Below are positions 62,101 to 64,000 of a stretch of DNA of 64,000 nucleotides, piece by piece. Numbering within the stretch: the first letter of the stretch is position 1; each line of letters opens with the position of its first letter. The position numbers and the translations under genes are program-made. The DNA is taken from contig CAJQUW010001722.1 of NCBI GenBank assembly GCA_907163375.1, positions 62,001-126,000 of the forward strand. The letters run 5' to 3'. The notes beneath the pieces were generated by a model that saw nothing but the letters and a program-made list of their open reading frames with translations, was not told the DNA's origin and did no database searches. The stretch is from Prostheceraeus crozeri (taxonomy: Eukaryota; Platyhelminthes; Polycladida; Euryleptidae).

Positions 62101-62876
62101 TACTTGATGTTAAGTTAGTGTGTAGCCGAATGCGAGTATTTCATCCCTTAAAACAGTCATTCATGCAATCCATGACAAGACTTTTAGCGACTCGAACCTG
62201 AGACCTTCAGCATTCTCATTCACAACTACCGTCTTAATACAAGCCGAACACTCAAAGAAAATGCTTGCGATCTTCATATAATAAATTTGTCAAAAAAAGG
62301 ATGGACAGCGTCCGTAGCGTTGCGGAGATTAATCGTAGCCGACTCAGTTGCCTTCATTGATTTTATATCGATGCAGCCACTAGACTAAGCCACCCTTACT
62401 AAACGCGCAAAATATCTTAATTCATATTCATCCTCTGAACTCTACTTTTGTCACTGTAAATCAAGTAGCAATGTATGAAGATAGAAAGGGAATTGAATTG
62501 AAAACATCACAACGATACTCTGACAATCTCACTATCTGATCGCTCACAGAGAGAAAAGTTCATTCATACATAACATCACTATAATGGCAAACATGAGAGA
62601 GAGAGAAGATTATCAACCAAATACTCGATGAAGATCAAATAAAATTGTCAAATTCTATTGAAAAAATGTTTCCTCATTTATCTGATTCAAATACTGTCAC
62701 TTTTAAATTTATGCATCTGTAGATATATTTTGGAAAAAATCTGTGAATGTGATGGCATGAAAGGGCCAATATCAAACAGCTTACCAGTTTTGAGTGCTCG
62801 GAGGAAAAATTCCTTACAGATGGAATTGCCACTAATGCAATAATTTTCATATCGAATCCACGTAGTTGCCACATTT
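11036..62876 (-). CDS. POLN: DNA polymerase nu (family A), multi-exon gene, 5' and 3' ends incomplete
   Basis: Split gene read from thirteen blocks that translate, in order, into the C-terminal part of a family-A DNA polymerase. POLN enzymes are nuclear, error-prone translesion polymerases linked to crosslink repair and recombination. Exons (plus coordinates): 62785-62876, 59804-59842, 54678-54811, 52415-52578, 50364-50562, 46373-46456, 45546-45839, 42009-42223, 38571-38653, 36475-36606, 28867-28977, 21386-21461, 11036-11103. All junction phases match, giving about 563 codons; human POLN is 900 residues. Motif A, the O-helix and motif C are intact. The fingers segment (TKRVVYASLYGAGKDKLAEIL) resembles POLN (TKKVVYAVVYGAG) rather than POLQ (YGIIYGMG). 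Twelve introns of 0.5-10.3 kb hold most transposons of the window. The promoter and first exons lie beyond the right edge; the C-terminal exon was not located. Confidence 0.92.
11289..11487 (-). mobile_element. tRNA-derived SINE, copy 1
   Basis: On the minus strand the 5' end reads ccgtggcacagtggttaag, a good pol III A box (TGGCACAGTGG). About 45 bp on is a B box (ggaattcgagcccc). After this head comes a tail containing aggaagggtatccgg, a motif also seen in RTE-type LINE 3' ends, then gtgacgtt near its end. The copy at 63430-63620 has the same order. Confidence 0.8.
11860..12305 (+). repeat. Unidentified coding-like repeat, copy A (plus strand)
   Basis: A diverged inverted copy of 15549-16020. 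Matching blocks are ccattggaaagtctaattc, tttgaaaagtac, atcgaatatagtattgg and gaatatctgaaagtcgccg. In the frame of the last block it reads NIEYSIGNSN, stop, SHFRVLSGELLEFFEYLKVA. Stops and indels show that it is not functional. Confidence 0.75.
12306..14625. other. Mostly non-coding intron DNA
   Basis: Holds the SINE tail at 13540-13605, a short palindrome gctcccaaac...gtttgggagc at 14080-14122, and open frames at 13944-14540 on both strands without a recognisable domain. Confidence 0.5.
13540..13605 (-). mobile_element. SINE tail fragment
   Basis: Matches only the 3' tail of the two SINEs (taacgtcact...gctgg...gacatagtca), without the tRNA-like head. Confidence 0.55.
14626..15140 (+). mobile_element. 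Penelope-like element 3' end with an inverted 5' copy
   Basis: The plus frame from about 14815 reads RFQEHCRSIDNRDSKSALS and ends TRLAESELIRKLKPKINRKD, the C-terminal half of a GIY-YIG endonuclease as found in Penelope-like elements. Its first 75 bp (14803-14878) occur inverted at 14626-14703; the spacer continues the inverted reading upstream (CSCKICESLNNDHACKHR). The 3' end is a hammerhead-like fold at 15100-15140. The element is a short, dead, rearranged copy. Confidence 0.75.
15100..15140 (+). ncRNA. Hammerhead-like ribozyme remnant, Penelope 3' end
   Basis: Stem I GGGTC/GACCC, stem II GCAC/GTGC with loop TGA, GAAA box, and a self-complementary hexamer ACCGGT as stem III followed by C. 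The core reads CTGAGAA instead of CUGANGA, so it is probably inactive. Confidence 0.6.
15549..16045 (-). pseudogene. Unidentified coding-like repeat, copy B (minus strand)
   Basis: Two adjoining open frames. The upstream one (15806-16045) has AGGDSLPKCRSRAVVLYKLS and RRSLDLAHWKVKFMTFFFEK. The downstream one (15549-15797) has IVVHVDLLSGVAHSISHFRM then SVEELLEFFEYLKVAVLF. I do not recognise the family. The longest shared runs with copy A keep the same frame, which suggests both descend from a coding sequence. It is either an unrecognised transposon protein or a duplicated host gene fragment. Confidence 0.5.
16485..16533 (+). repeat. 49-bp inverted repeat, left arm
   Basis: gttatgttgagttgggaaga onward to caaaatata. 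Its reverse complement is at 21169-21217 with at most one or two differences. The two arms bracket the Tc1, Crypton and Penelope cluster. Confidence 0.85.
16687..17712 (-). pseudogene. Tc1-family (DD34E) transposase with one stop codon
   Basis: About 341 codons in a single frame, the usual Tc1 length. The paired helix-turn-helix region is at about residues 1-110 (GQSSTTVAKELKISRVVVWR, NGSGRPRVSS). The catalytic residues are Asp in VLWTDESRFSL, Asp in FQDDNARPHRA and Glu in SPDLSPIEHCWDELGRR. The only lesion is TGA at 17113-17115 in VMVWAGI-stop-HNGKT, where relatives have Ser; TCA to TGA is one base. Terminal repeats were not located. It is probably a recent copy. Confidence 0.95.
17901..17986. 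repeat. Near-perfect palindrome left of the Crypton
   Basis: Arms 17901-17940 and 17951-17986 pair along their length except for a 4-bp insertion (caag), around a 10-bp loop. It would form a stable hairpin. Confidence 0.9.
18034..19332 (-). pseudogene. Crypton tyrosine recombinase (DUF3504 type) with one in-frame stop
   Basis: One reading frame of about 431 codons broken once by TAA at 18913-18915. The N-terminal 139 residues include PEGTKKKEKSCVKLFKSWHS and a core-binding-like helix region ending YLQYECGRDW. The C-terminal 292 residues begin LFKSTEFKEARDVLDAEM and hold the recombinase core: Arg in LGLRAAAEHKQL, Arg in NTSLRRSAKTRL, His in KKRMGHISDADE and the nucleophile Tyr in EVYIHE. Cryptons insert by tyrosine recombination; related domains occur in ZMYM and QRICH1 host proteins. 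Intact residues on both sides suggest a recent loss. Confidence 0.88.
19544..19642. repeat. Palindrome right of the Crypton
   Basis: About 48-bp arms (tgataaaccactttttt... and ...acagtggcttatca) around a tactcgtgcttcgcactcgta centre, with a few mismatches. It makes a strong hairpin. Confidence 0.88.
19785..19830 (-). ncRNA. Hammerhead ribozyme motif, left Penelope terminus (inverted)
   Basis: On the minus strand CTGAAGA (19816-19822), stem II GATCAGC-AGAT-GCTGATC, GAAA and ATATATC, identical in plan to the right copy. It points away from the coding sequence. Confidence 0.8.
19935..20881 (+). pseudogene. Penelope reverse transcriptase tail plus GIY-YIG endonuclease
   Basis: The reverse transcriptase part starts after the YADD box (NSQNNNVHFDIEFPTEDN then SISLLDFNVM). 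After a basic linker come CSLQNCPVKNSSICHRKNVI, a one-base frameshift near 20590, and YQLTCEKCQKKYKGSTIRTL then HVRCKEH (GIY-YIG-like core, Arg and His/Glu), with LRLREAYYIKQLKPQINN at the end. An ATG at 19863 extends the frame upstream, but those 20-odd codons lie in the inverted terminal copy and are not original coding sequence. Confidence 0.85.
21108..21160 (+). ncRNA. Hammerhead ribozyme motif, right Penelope terminus
   Basis: Core CTGAAGA at 21117-21123 (fits CUGANGA), stem II GATCAGC-AGGT-GCTGATC with seven perfect pairs, GAAA at 21143-21146, then self-complementary ATATAT and the cleavage-site C. Stem I is short (TGC/GCA). Penelope-like elements are known to carry type I hammerheads with very small stem III. 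Confidence 0.82.
21169..21217 (-). repeat. 49-bp inverted repeat, right arm
   Basis: Partner of 16485-16533. It starts about 10 bp beyond the right terminal repeat of the Penelope element. Confidence 0.85.
21386..21461 (-). CDS. POLN: POLN exon, QGSAAE helix
   Basis: A 76-nt exon (phase 1 to 2), TTCATCAG acceptor, GTACGT donor. Joined to the upstream exon it continues QG with SAAELCKTSMIELEKIIIE then RRFPA. This is the QGSAAD-x-x-K-x-AM helix, with D changed to E. It lies within 250 bp of the Penelope element that fills the next intron. Confidence 0.93.
21462..22379. other. Intron DNA
   Basis: No element or gene recognised between the SAAE exon and the Tc1 remnant. Confidence 0.5.
22380..22900 (-). 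pseudogene. Tc1-like transposase remnant
   Basis: Minus-strand pieces in different frames: LLLLNGSVNSSNYREVFTSA with GFILPGVDAGDF (second Asp region, degraded) and SRSPDLKPIEHVSDKLDRRI with DEWKNVP (catalytic Glu region). Several frame changes and a stop occur. It is an old copy of a DD34E family different from the element at 16.7 kb. Confidence 0.7.
22901..24180. other. Intron DNA
   Basis: No coding feature recognised. A short (GA)n run lies at about 24076. Confidence 0.5.
24196..26833 (-). pseudogene. LINE ORF2 (endonuclease and reverse transcriptase)
   Basis: The endonuclease frame 26833-26051 has LLSNARSVFKKFDEL, ITESWLNSDID, GGGVCVW, FCGDFN and TSDHNSVHL, all standard active-site blocks. 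An in-frame TAA near 26051 then interrupts the frame. The reverse transcriptase has DKAIGCDFIPPKLL, DDDQFGYRPKSSTSCALIHL, LDYTRAFDAISH, SGVPQGSILGPMLF and, across a one-base shift, YADDT. It ends with LLGVTFSSNLNWNLHISSIL. At least one stop and two or three frameshifts make it inactive. Confidence 0.9.
26872..27680 (-). pseudogene. LINE ORF1 (coiled coil plus RNA-binding-like domain)
   Basis: The N-terminal frame 27680-27270 has a long heptad region (EMLSEIKAMIEASKLEMIES, LKDEIATLTRRIDTLELYNK). After a frame break the second frame 27234-26872 has RRLGKPVQGKCRSLRLIMKD, ILSKAKTLRTSPDLKKVFIG and PDLTPTQLSFNRRLRSIRDQ. The latter is the usual C-terminal part of LINE ORF1 proteins that bind the element RNA. 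Confidence 0.8.
28191..28866. other. Intron DNA
   Basis: AT-rich; nothing recognised. Confidence 0.5.
28867..28977 (-). CDS. POLN: POLN exon, MGR and ERQ-x-x-N block
   Basis: A 111-nt exon (phase 1 to 1), TATTTTCCAG acceptor, GTGAGT donor. It encodes DYARTLMGRCRQF and RLERQIVNFTIQ. These equal the family-A 'T-x-x-GRRR' and 'ERQA-x-N-x-x-QG' blocks; the latter holds Q and N residues contacting primer and template. The middle Arg of GRRR is Cys here. Confidence 0.95.
29110..29240 (+). pseudogene. LINE reverse transcriptase C-terminal scrap
   Basis: The frame reads VYKSLILTTLNYDCQLYI, stop, DEHSVRKFERRSYSVMYG. This fits 'VYK-x-LI-x-P-x-L-x-YG-x-E-x-W ... E-x-x-h-x-x-FERR-x-LR-x-h-YG' of RTE-like elements. 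It is short and decayed. Confidence 0.6.
29241..31149. other. Intron DNA
   Basis: No gene or element recognised. Confidence 0.5.
31150..31970 (+). pseudogene. Tc1-like transposase, second family, decayed
   Basis: Consecutive broken frames on the plus strand: KAKVVALLELGVSLRVASKK (helix-turn-helix), RSRVQGGVILLIWADIWTNG, WYFMDNNVTSNRS (Asp-Asn block; relatives have DNARPHRA), WPARIPDQNPIENGNVWNIL (catalytic Glu) and LIENLVE-stop-IPRRVRD. The DNARPHRA block is badly altered, so it was inactive long ago. Confidence 0.8.
31971..33774. other. Intron DNA
   Basis: AT-rich, with runs of aatattttttt-type sequence near 32.1 and 33.1 kb; no coding feature recognised. Confidence 0.5.
33775..33930 (-). 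pseudogene. RTE-like LINE ORF2 C-terminus
   Basis: The frame reads VGVLKEDLKAAKLQPQDATN then RDLWRAALRKMGKPSNPESR, the usual last residues of this LINE type ('V-x-x-DL-x-x-AGL-x-P-x-DA-x-DR-x-LWR'). Confidence 0.7.
34125..34735 (+). pseudogene. RTE-like LINE, reverse transcriptase to zinc-finger fragment
   Basis: Reads GYPRTVIEWVLKRQGVPERL, then LEIGVGVHQGSVLSP, stop, LFVTVVEEVTKE, YADDIVLTATSKQ (catalytic YADD), and after frame changes SPCSCCMKVVGVNSIFSCSC and MWSHKKCSGSA, a PHD-like C-x-x-C ... WCHKRCSG finger typical of this LINE group. At least two stops and one frameshift are present. Confidence 0.85.
34930..35162. mobile_element. Foldback / MITE-like palindromic element
   Basis: About 233 bp made of two arms of about 110 bp in opposite orientation. 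Outer ends are aacacgtctagcatgtg and cacatgctagacgtgtt; the inner parts share cctgatgcagtgtgag. No coding capacity. Confidence 0.85.
35699..36437. mobile_element. Possible non-autonomous element with gcgtagcca inverted ends
   Basis: The left end has actgcatcagtcgcgtagccagg; the right end, inverted, has tgcagtgaagtggcgtagcc. Between them is AT-rich non-coding DNA. Repeats with cgtagccagg ends are common in marine invertebrate DNA. Exact borders are uncertain. Confidence 0.4.
36475..36606 (-). CDS. POLN: POLN exon, fingers, helix after the O-helix
   Basis: A 132-nt exon (phase 1 to 1), TTTATTTTACAG acceptor, ACAG/GTAAAA donor. It encodes KDKLAEILSISPTEAADFLE then KFNRKIPSLRNYTKKCIEEASRT. It matches the family pattern G-x-x-x-LA-x-x-h-x-h-x-x-x-EA-x-x-F-h-x-x-F-x-x-x-h-P. 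A repeat element ends about 38 bp into the intron that follows. Confidence 0.96.
36607..37104. other. Intron DNA
   Basis: Nothing recognised between the exon and the decayed protein at 37.1 kb. Confidence 0.5.
37105..38180 (+). pseudogene. Decayed copy of an uncharacterised repetitive metazoan protein
   Basis: Reads in one drifting frame with several stops: IGEDGGGNFMKFCLNIQGSI, VQKLLILAIAPDVEENYRNI, then the DLKL-like YHLKLASIFLGL, PPPLMLGIVDTLYNALLGL, and late blocks KGLEQWSEQASESVHSYF and RLLRAVLACNT. I know this order of motifs from uncharacterised proteins repeated in several invertebrate genomes; it behaves like a transposon protein but has no agreed function. The recognition is from memory of the motif pattern. 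Confidence 0.6.
38571..38653 (-). CDS. POLN: POLN exon, fingers O-helix
   Basis: An 83-nt exon (phase 2 to 1), TTTTCACAG acceptor, GTAAGT donor. It encodes LAKEEEHITTDERNLTKRVV then YASLYGAG. The O-helix R-x-x-x-K-x-x-x-Y-x-x-x-YG that binds the incoming nucleotide is complete. Tyr stands at the position of E. coli Phe762, and Arg follows the catalytic Lys where human POLN has a Lys tied to its unusual error pattern. Confidence 0.96.
38945..39365 (+). mobile_element. Penelope-like element 3' remnant
   Basis: The frame reads VTVCYLGETSRHLITSIDEH then IKGRPQDSEIAKHIHKST, a GIY-YIG endonuclease start ('C-x-YIGET-x-R-x-L-x-x-R-h-x-EH'), with decay after it. About 140 bp downstream is a hammerhead-like fold, the expected 3' end. 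Confidence 0.75.
39320..39365 (+). ncRNA. Hammerhead-like ribozyme remnant of Penelope element
   Basis: CTGATGA at 39325-39331, stem II GTATC/GAAAC with one mismatch around loop AATAAAA, GAAA, then self-complementary ATCGAT and C. Stem I is weak. Probably mildly decayed. Confidence 0.6.
39366..42008. other. Intron DNA
   Basis: No gene recognised. There are g-rich tgggat/atccca-type repeats at 40720-40810 and 41715-41790. Three gacatacgg repeats, one in the palindrome gacatacggtatgtc, lie at 41917-41985 just outside the motif A exon. Confidence 0.5.
42009..42223 (-). CDS. POLN: POLN exon, palm motif A
   Basis: A 215-nt exon (phase 0 to 2), GTAAGT donor. It begins AIPKDV, continuing NLQ. It contains SVRSAFVA, motif A ADFSHIELRIFAHMSGD (the aspartate of ADFS is the first metal ligand) and DPFKKMASLW. 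Most relatives have Y at the F position of AD-Y-S, so this is a mild substitution. The window around this exon is otherwise non-coding. Confidence 0.97.
43677..43744. repeat. Perfect 34-bp tandem duplication
   Basis: Two identical 34-bp units beginning tatacaatggtagcatg, preceded by a palindrome ccattgtatacaatgg. No base differs between the units, so it is recent. Confidence 0.95.
44800..45010 (+). repeat. Dispersed repeat, copy 1
   Basis: Direct, diverged copy of 57985-58195. Shared blocks include cttgaatttgcattac, ttcaatggaaaattgat and gtgaccat. Element type not known. Confidence 0.75.
45546..45839 (-). CDS. POLN: POLN exon, thumb to template-binding segment
   Basis: A 294-nt exon (98 codons, phase 0 to 0), CTTCTCTTGCAG acceptor, CAG/GTATG donor. 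It opens ILYEELKL, which continues the QLRQ of the exon upstream. It runs through RSTCEQVLQHF (normally S-T-x-x-x-L), LVLEFRGLQKTKSAF (E-x-R-x-h-x-K-h) and DTDGRIRPIWDQAAAVTGRL, and ends SNPNLQ. These are the successive conserved blocks before motif A. TGRL-x-x-x-x-PNLQ is close to invariant in family-A polymerases. Confidence 0.96.
46373..46456 (-). CDS. POLN: POLN exon, thumb helix, followed by a GC donor
   Basis: An 84-nt exon (phase 0 to 0) encoding IKLNDLEKRCYAAAGKVFC followed by IQSPLQLRQ. It is the family-A thumb pattern 'L-x-x-x-h-x-x-x-AG-x-x-FN-h-x-SP-x-QL', with C where most members have N. The acceptor is CTTCCTTCAG. The donor reads CAG/GCGAGT, so this is a GC-AG intron. No GT near the exon end gives a usable frame. 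Confidence 0.9.
46457..48284. other. Intron DNA
   Basis: AT-rich; no feature recognised. Confidence 0.5.
48285..48490. mobile_element. MITE-like element
   Basis: The left end taaagtcttaaccacactg pairs imperfectly with the inverted right end taaggcctcagccacact. Inner palindromic parts are built from gctcg and tttgc words. Short and non-coding. Confidence 0.4.
48491..49514. other. Intron DNA
   Basis: No feature recognised. Confidence 0.5.
49515..49635. repeat. gcggat/gcggattcggat short tandem repeat
   Basis: Irregular gcggatgcggat and gcggattcggat units, ending ttttgtccacctctg. Confidence 0.8.
50005..50110. repeat. atccgc/gcggat short tandem repeat
   Basis: First atccgc units, then gcggat units, so partly palindromic, ending attgtccaccctt. 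It is related to the repeat at 49515-49635 by unit and by the gtccacc end. Confidence 0.8.
50364..50562 (-). CDS. POLN: POLN exon, PL-x-P thumb entry motif
   Basis: A 199-nt exon (phase 2 to 0) with a GTGAGT donor. It encodes LEERSLLRIFKQMESPLVPI followed by IAMMEINGVPANKEILRKLSKAIA. This is the family-A signature E-x-PL-x-P-hh-x-x-ME-x-x-G-h that opens the polymerase domain. The acceptor is a tandem TTTTAGAG. The first AG gives phase 0 and the second gives phase 2; the second is chosen because it agrees with the exon upstream. Confidence 0.93.
50849..51440 (-). pseudogene. LINE (jockey/CR1-like) ORF2 C-terminal fragment
   Basis: The frame 51265-50849 reads QLALVYNAIIRPLLEYASPA, NDLEKIQRRCHKVICSF and a cysteine-bearing tail. 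Broken upstream frames continue towards the reverse transcriptase thumb. It is a different subfamily from the 24-28 kb LINE. Confidence 0.75.
51441..52414. other. Intron DNA
   Basis: Open frames at 51376-51721 (minus) have no recognised domain; otherwise nothing. Confidence 0.45.
52415..52578 (-). CDS. POLN: POLN exon, region before the thumb
   Basis: A 164-nt open block (phase 0 to 2), preceded by an ATTTATTAG acceptor and followed by a GTAGGT donor. It starts RDHNFLRNVLYFMNTMNDIL and ends FELTELSEIEFDG. There is no strongly conserved family-A motif here. The support is the exact fit of length and phase between two confident exons, with acceptor and donor in the right places. The neighbouring exon then needs the second AG of its tandem acceptor, which also exists. 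Confidence 0.72.
53258..53320 (+). repeat. Short inverted copy of part of the 51.3-kb LINE fragment
   Basis: gctaaatc-cggattgag and ggaaatccctaacact match the reverse complement of 51327-51384 at most positions. It is either a second fragment of the same LINE or a local inverted duplication. Confidence 0.7.
53885..54460 (-). pseudogene. RTE-like LINE, 3' part with internal deletion
   Basis: The upstream frame (54459-54211) reads DSFEVNGEESERVTTFSSLG, SLVTDDGACRSEMMRRLAMA and IWRDCDISIQAK, the post-YADD region. It jumps directly to the end of the protein (54118-53927): ESLEKTLMLGIMNGKRRRGR then PRTRWMDEVKGELRGSLEKI. About 100 residues between are missing. Both parts are well conserved, so it is fairly young. 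Confidence 0.9.
54678..54811 (-). CDS. POLN: POLN exon, exonuclease-like FDILLAQFLLEP segment
   Basis: A 134-nt exon (phase 1 to 0) with a TTTTTCAG acceptor and an AAAAG/GTGAGT donor. It encodes DGCELLRKTLIKNPPFDILL followed by AQFLLEPEKPCFTVEALLAYLNIQK. This matches the family-A pattern FD-hh-LA-hh-LL-x-P, where family members with proofreading keep acidic residues and POLN-type enzymes are degenerate. The phases fit both flanks. Confidence 0.82.
55340..55530. repeat. AT-rich low-complexity block
   Basis: About 190 bp that is almost entirely A and T, with repeated taatatta and atataat words. Confidence 0.85.
56843..56882. repeat. cactatatag palindromic repeats
   Basis: Three to four units of ttcactatatag / tacactatatatag in tandem, each nearly self-complementary. 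Confidence 0.75.
57193..57501 (+). CDS. Unidentified 102-codon open frame
   Basis: Starts MPRCTTAQNAQMKEIIFHLR then YVHGLRKAKHNCNHAI. The spacing C...FHLRYVHG...C resembles a decayed C2H2-type zinc finger of the sort at the start of some repetitive invertebrate proteins, perhaps the family seen at 37.1 kb. There is no splice signal or neighbour to support a host gene. It may be chance. Confidence 0.2.
   Translation: MPRCTTAQNAQMKEIIFHLRYVHGLRKAKHNCNHAILGHILVHNSLVYRCQYSKQRDVVQLSNNLSTVNPGIILRRSFKSAFPDRRVATKKVGRCGFYNWSR
57502..59803. other. Intron DNA
   Basis: Holds dispersed repeat copy 2. A stretch at 58695-58765 (cagtgttcccatt ... atccgcag) is related by words to the inverted one at 60140-60255. 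Otherwise nothing. Confidence 0.5.
57985..58195 (+). repeat. Dispersed repeat, copy 2
   Basis: Partner of 44800-45010, same orientation, roughly 75-80% alike by eye. Neither copy has an unbroken frame over its full length. Confidence 0.75.
59804..59842 (-). CDS. POLN: POLN candidate 39-nt exon
   Basis: A small exon-like block between a CAG acceptor and a GTTAGA donor. In phase 1 to 1 it encodes DIGATIYPCMHVA and joins in frame to both neighbouring exons. The content suits the linker before the FDILLAQFLLEP segment of the exonuclease-like domain. It is so short that chance is a real alternative. Confidence 0.45.
59843..62784. other. Intron DNA
   Basis: No gene or element recognised, apart from the short tccgca-rich repeat at 60140-60255 and a (GA)n run near 62595. 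Confidence 0.5.
62785..62876 (-). CDS. POLN: POLN candidate exon 1 of those seen (exonuclease-like region)
   Basis: A 92-nt open block with a TTTTTAG acceptor and a GTAAGC donor. Read in phase 2 to 1 it gives NVATTWIRYENYCISGNS followed by CKEFFLRALKT, which joins in frame to the next exon. The pattern (hydrophobic-A-x-x-W, then K-x-F-x-x-A-L) is what the inactive 3'-5' exonuclease-like region of family-A polymerases shows before its FD-x-x-LA motif. The identification rests on position, phase and weak similarity. A second frame (MWQLRGFDMKII) is also open but would put a stop in the exons that follow. Confidence 0.5.
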
Positions 62877-63429
62877 CTAAAAATATACATTTATTATTAA
62901 ATTTAATATTTATTATTACTTACTTTATTATCACACAGAGGCAGAGAGGGCTAAAGAAAAACAATTGACCGAAACGAAATCAATAACGTCGGATTTACAT
63001 GAACCTCCACCACCGTACCAATCCATTATTCTTATTTCTTGTTCATGATTAGAAAATGGTAATCATTAATACTAAATGTTGTGTTTGCAAAATTGCCAAA
63101 AAAGCGTAACAAAATGTTTGGCAACTTTTTGCATGGGAAACATTCTCATATTTCATGCAGCCCTCCACATTCAGTCGTTTGTGAGCATGAATTCAAAAGT
63201 AAAGTATACTGCGATTTTCAAAATTTGGGAAATGTACGTGTTACTGACTCTTGTCACTCTTATTTTATGCTATGAGGTAGGCCTACGCAATGGTGGAATA
63301 GCTTTGTCTTCTCTCTCAGTCTGAGAAGCCTAAGATCAAGATTAGGTCAGGTGAAACCCTAAGCATTTTATAAAGGGCATCCTCTGCATTCTTGAAATAA
63401 TTCACCTGACAAGAGAGCGAGAGTGTGAT
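62877..63429. other. Intron or upstream DNA
   Basis: The next polymerase exon upstream is expected at or beyond here; none was seen. Overlapping open frames at 63076-63324 (plus) show no domain. Confidence 0.45.
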
Positions 63430-63620
63430 GGCTTATCGTCATTACTCCCCCTTACGGGCTTTGACGGTGCTGGCTGACACAGTCAGACTTTCATCTGGAG
63501 CACTGTGATCTTTTATTCCAGATGCCCTTCCTGCCGACTTCCAATGACACTTTCGGAGCTCGACCTATGGAGCGAAAGATCGCTATGTCAAGCACTTCGC
63601 CACTGTGCCACGGAGAGGGT
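63430..63620 (-). mobile_element. tRNA-derived SINE, copy 2
   Basis: Same family and orientation as 11289-11487. A box tggcacagtgg, B box ggtcgagctcc, then aggaagggcatctgg and the same tail. Divergence is moderate, so the two are separate old insertions. Confidence 0.8.
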
Positions 63621-64000
63621 GTGATAAGTAAACTAGGTCACATGGAAGAATGACGGCTTACCTAAAAATTCACCATATTTTCTCGAATGTAATCCGCCCT
63701 AGAATAGATAATAATCATGTAACGGCCCTGAAATAGACCCGCATCCAAATTTATCAATTAAGAAGCTTTTACGAGTTTTATTATAAAACCACTGTCATTG
63801 GAGACTTGTATTGACATATAAGTTTGACATTCGTGTACTGTCAAACAATAGCTGTCAATAATTATAATTGCTCAGCTGTTGGAATAACTAGGCAAATAAG
63901 CATAGCATATACTAGAGATCTATGTTCGCGAAACGAACACGATCCTATTCGAGTTGTGTTTCAATTTCGTTTTGACAATGATACATCGTAAATTTTTAGT

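Noticed and set aside
1-64000. CRISPR arrays, operons, ribosome binding sites, tRNA or rRNA genes
   Set aside because: None seen. The tRNA-like matches belong to SINEs, and the window is eukaryotic with spliced genes.

Overview
This window reads as intron and transposon DNA from an animal nuclear genome, most likely a marine invertebrate. The evidence is split genes with GT-AG introns of 0.5-10 kb, AT-rich non-coding sequence, and a dense mix of animal transposable elements: Tc1 and mariner transposons, a Crypton, Penelope-like elements, jockey/CR1-type and RTE-like LINEs, and tRNA-derived SINEs. Nothing looks bacterial or organellar. The word TAGGCCTA and close variants recur through the window. 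I cannot name the species.

One host gene dominates: a family-A DNA polymerase of the POLN (DNA polymerase nu) type on the minus strand. I can follow 13 exons from 62,876 down to 11,036, about 1.69 kb or 563 codons. Every exon-exon phase agrees. In order the exons give a degenerate exonuclease-like region, the thumb, motif A (ADFSHIELR), the fingers O-helix (RNLTKRVVYASLYGAG), the QGSAAE segment, and motif C (QLHDEIIWEI). The 5' end lies beyond the right edge, and the last C-terminal exon was not found with confidence. One intron uses a GC donor.

Layout by plus coordinates. 0-2 kb: a GGAGCC repeat and AT-rich DNA. 2.09-10.04 kb: two nearly identical satellite-like blocks (172/157-bp period) in opposite orientation, enclosing an RTE-like LINE scrap, a 98-bp direct repeat and a broken mariner. 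10.1-16.1 kb: a transposase scrap, a SINE, the motif C exon, an inverted pair of an unidentified coding-like sequence, and a rearranged Penelope 3' end. 16.5-21.2 kb: a cluster of a Tc1 element, a Crypton between two palindromes, and a Penelope element with inverted terminal copies that carry hammerhead ribozyme motifs. 22-28 kb: a Tc1 remnant and a nearly full LINE with ORF1 and ORF2. 28.9-42.2 kb: four polymerase exons with LINE, Tc1, foldback and Penelope remnants between them, plus a decayed copy of an uncharacterised repetitive protein family. 45-63 kb: eight more polymerase exons among LINE fragments, short tandem repeats and dispersed repeats. 63.4 kb: a second SINE.

Apart from the polymerase, nearly all recognisable coding sequence is mobile-element debris in its introns. 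Several element copies carry only one or two lesions and are probably fairly young.
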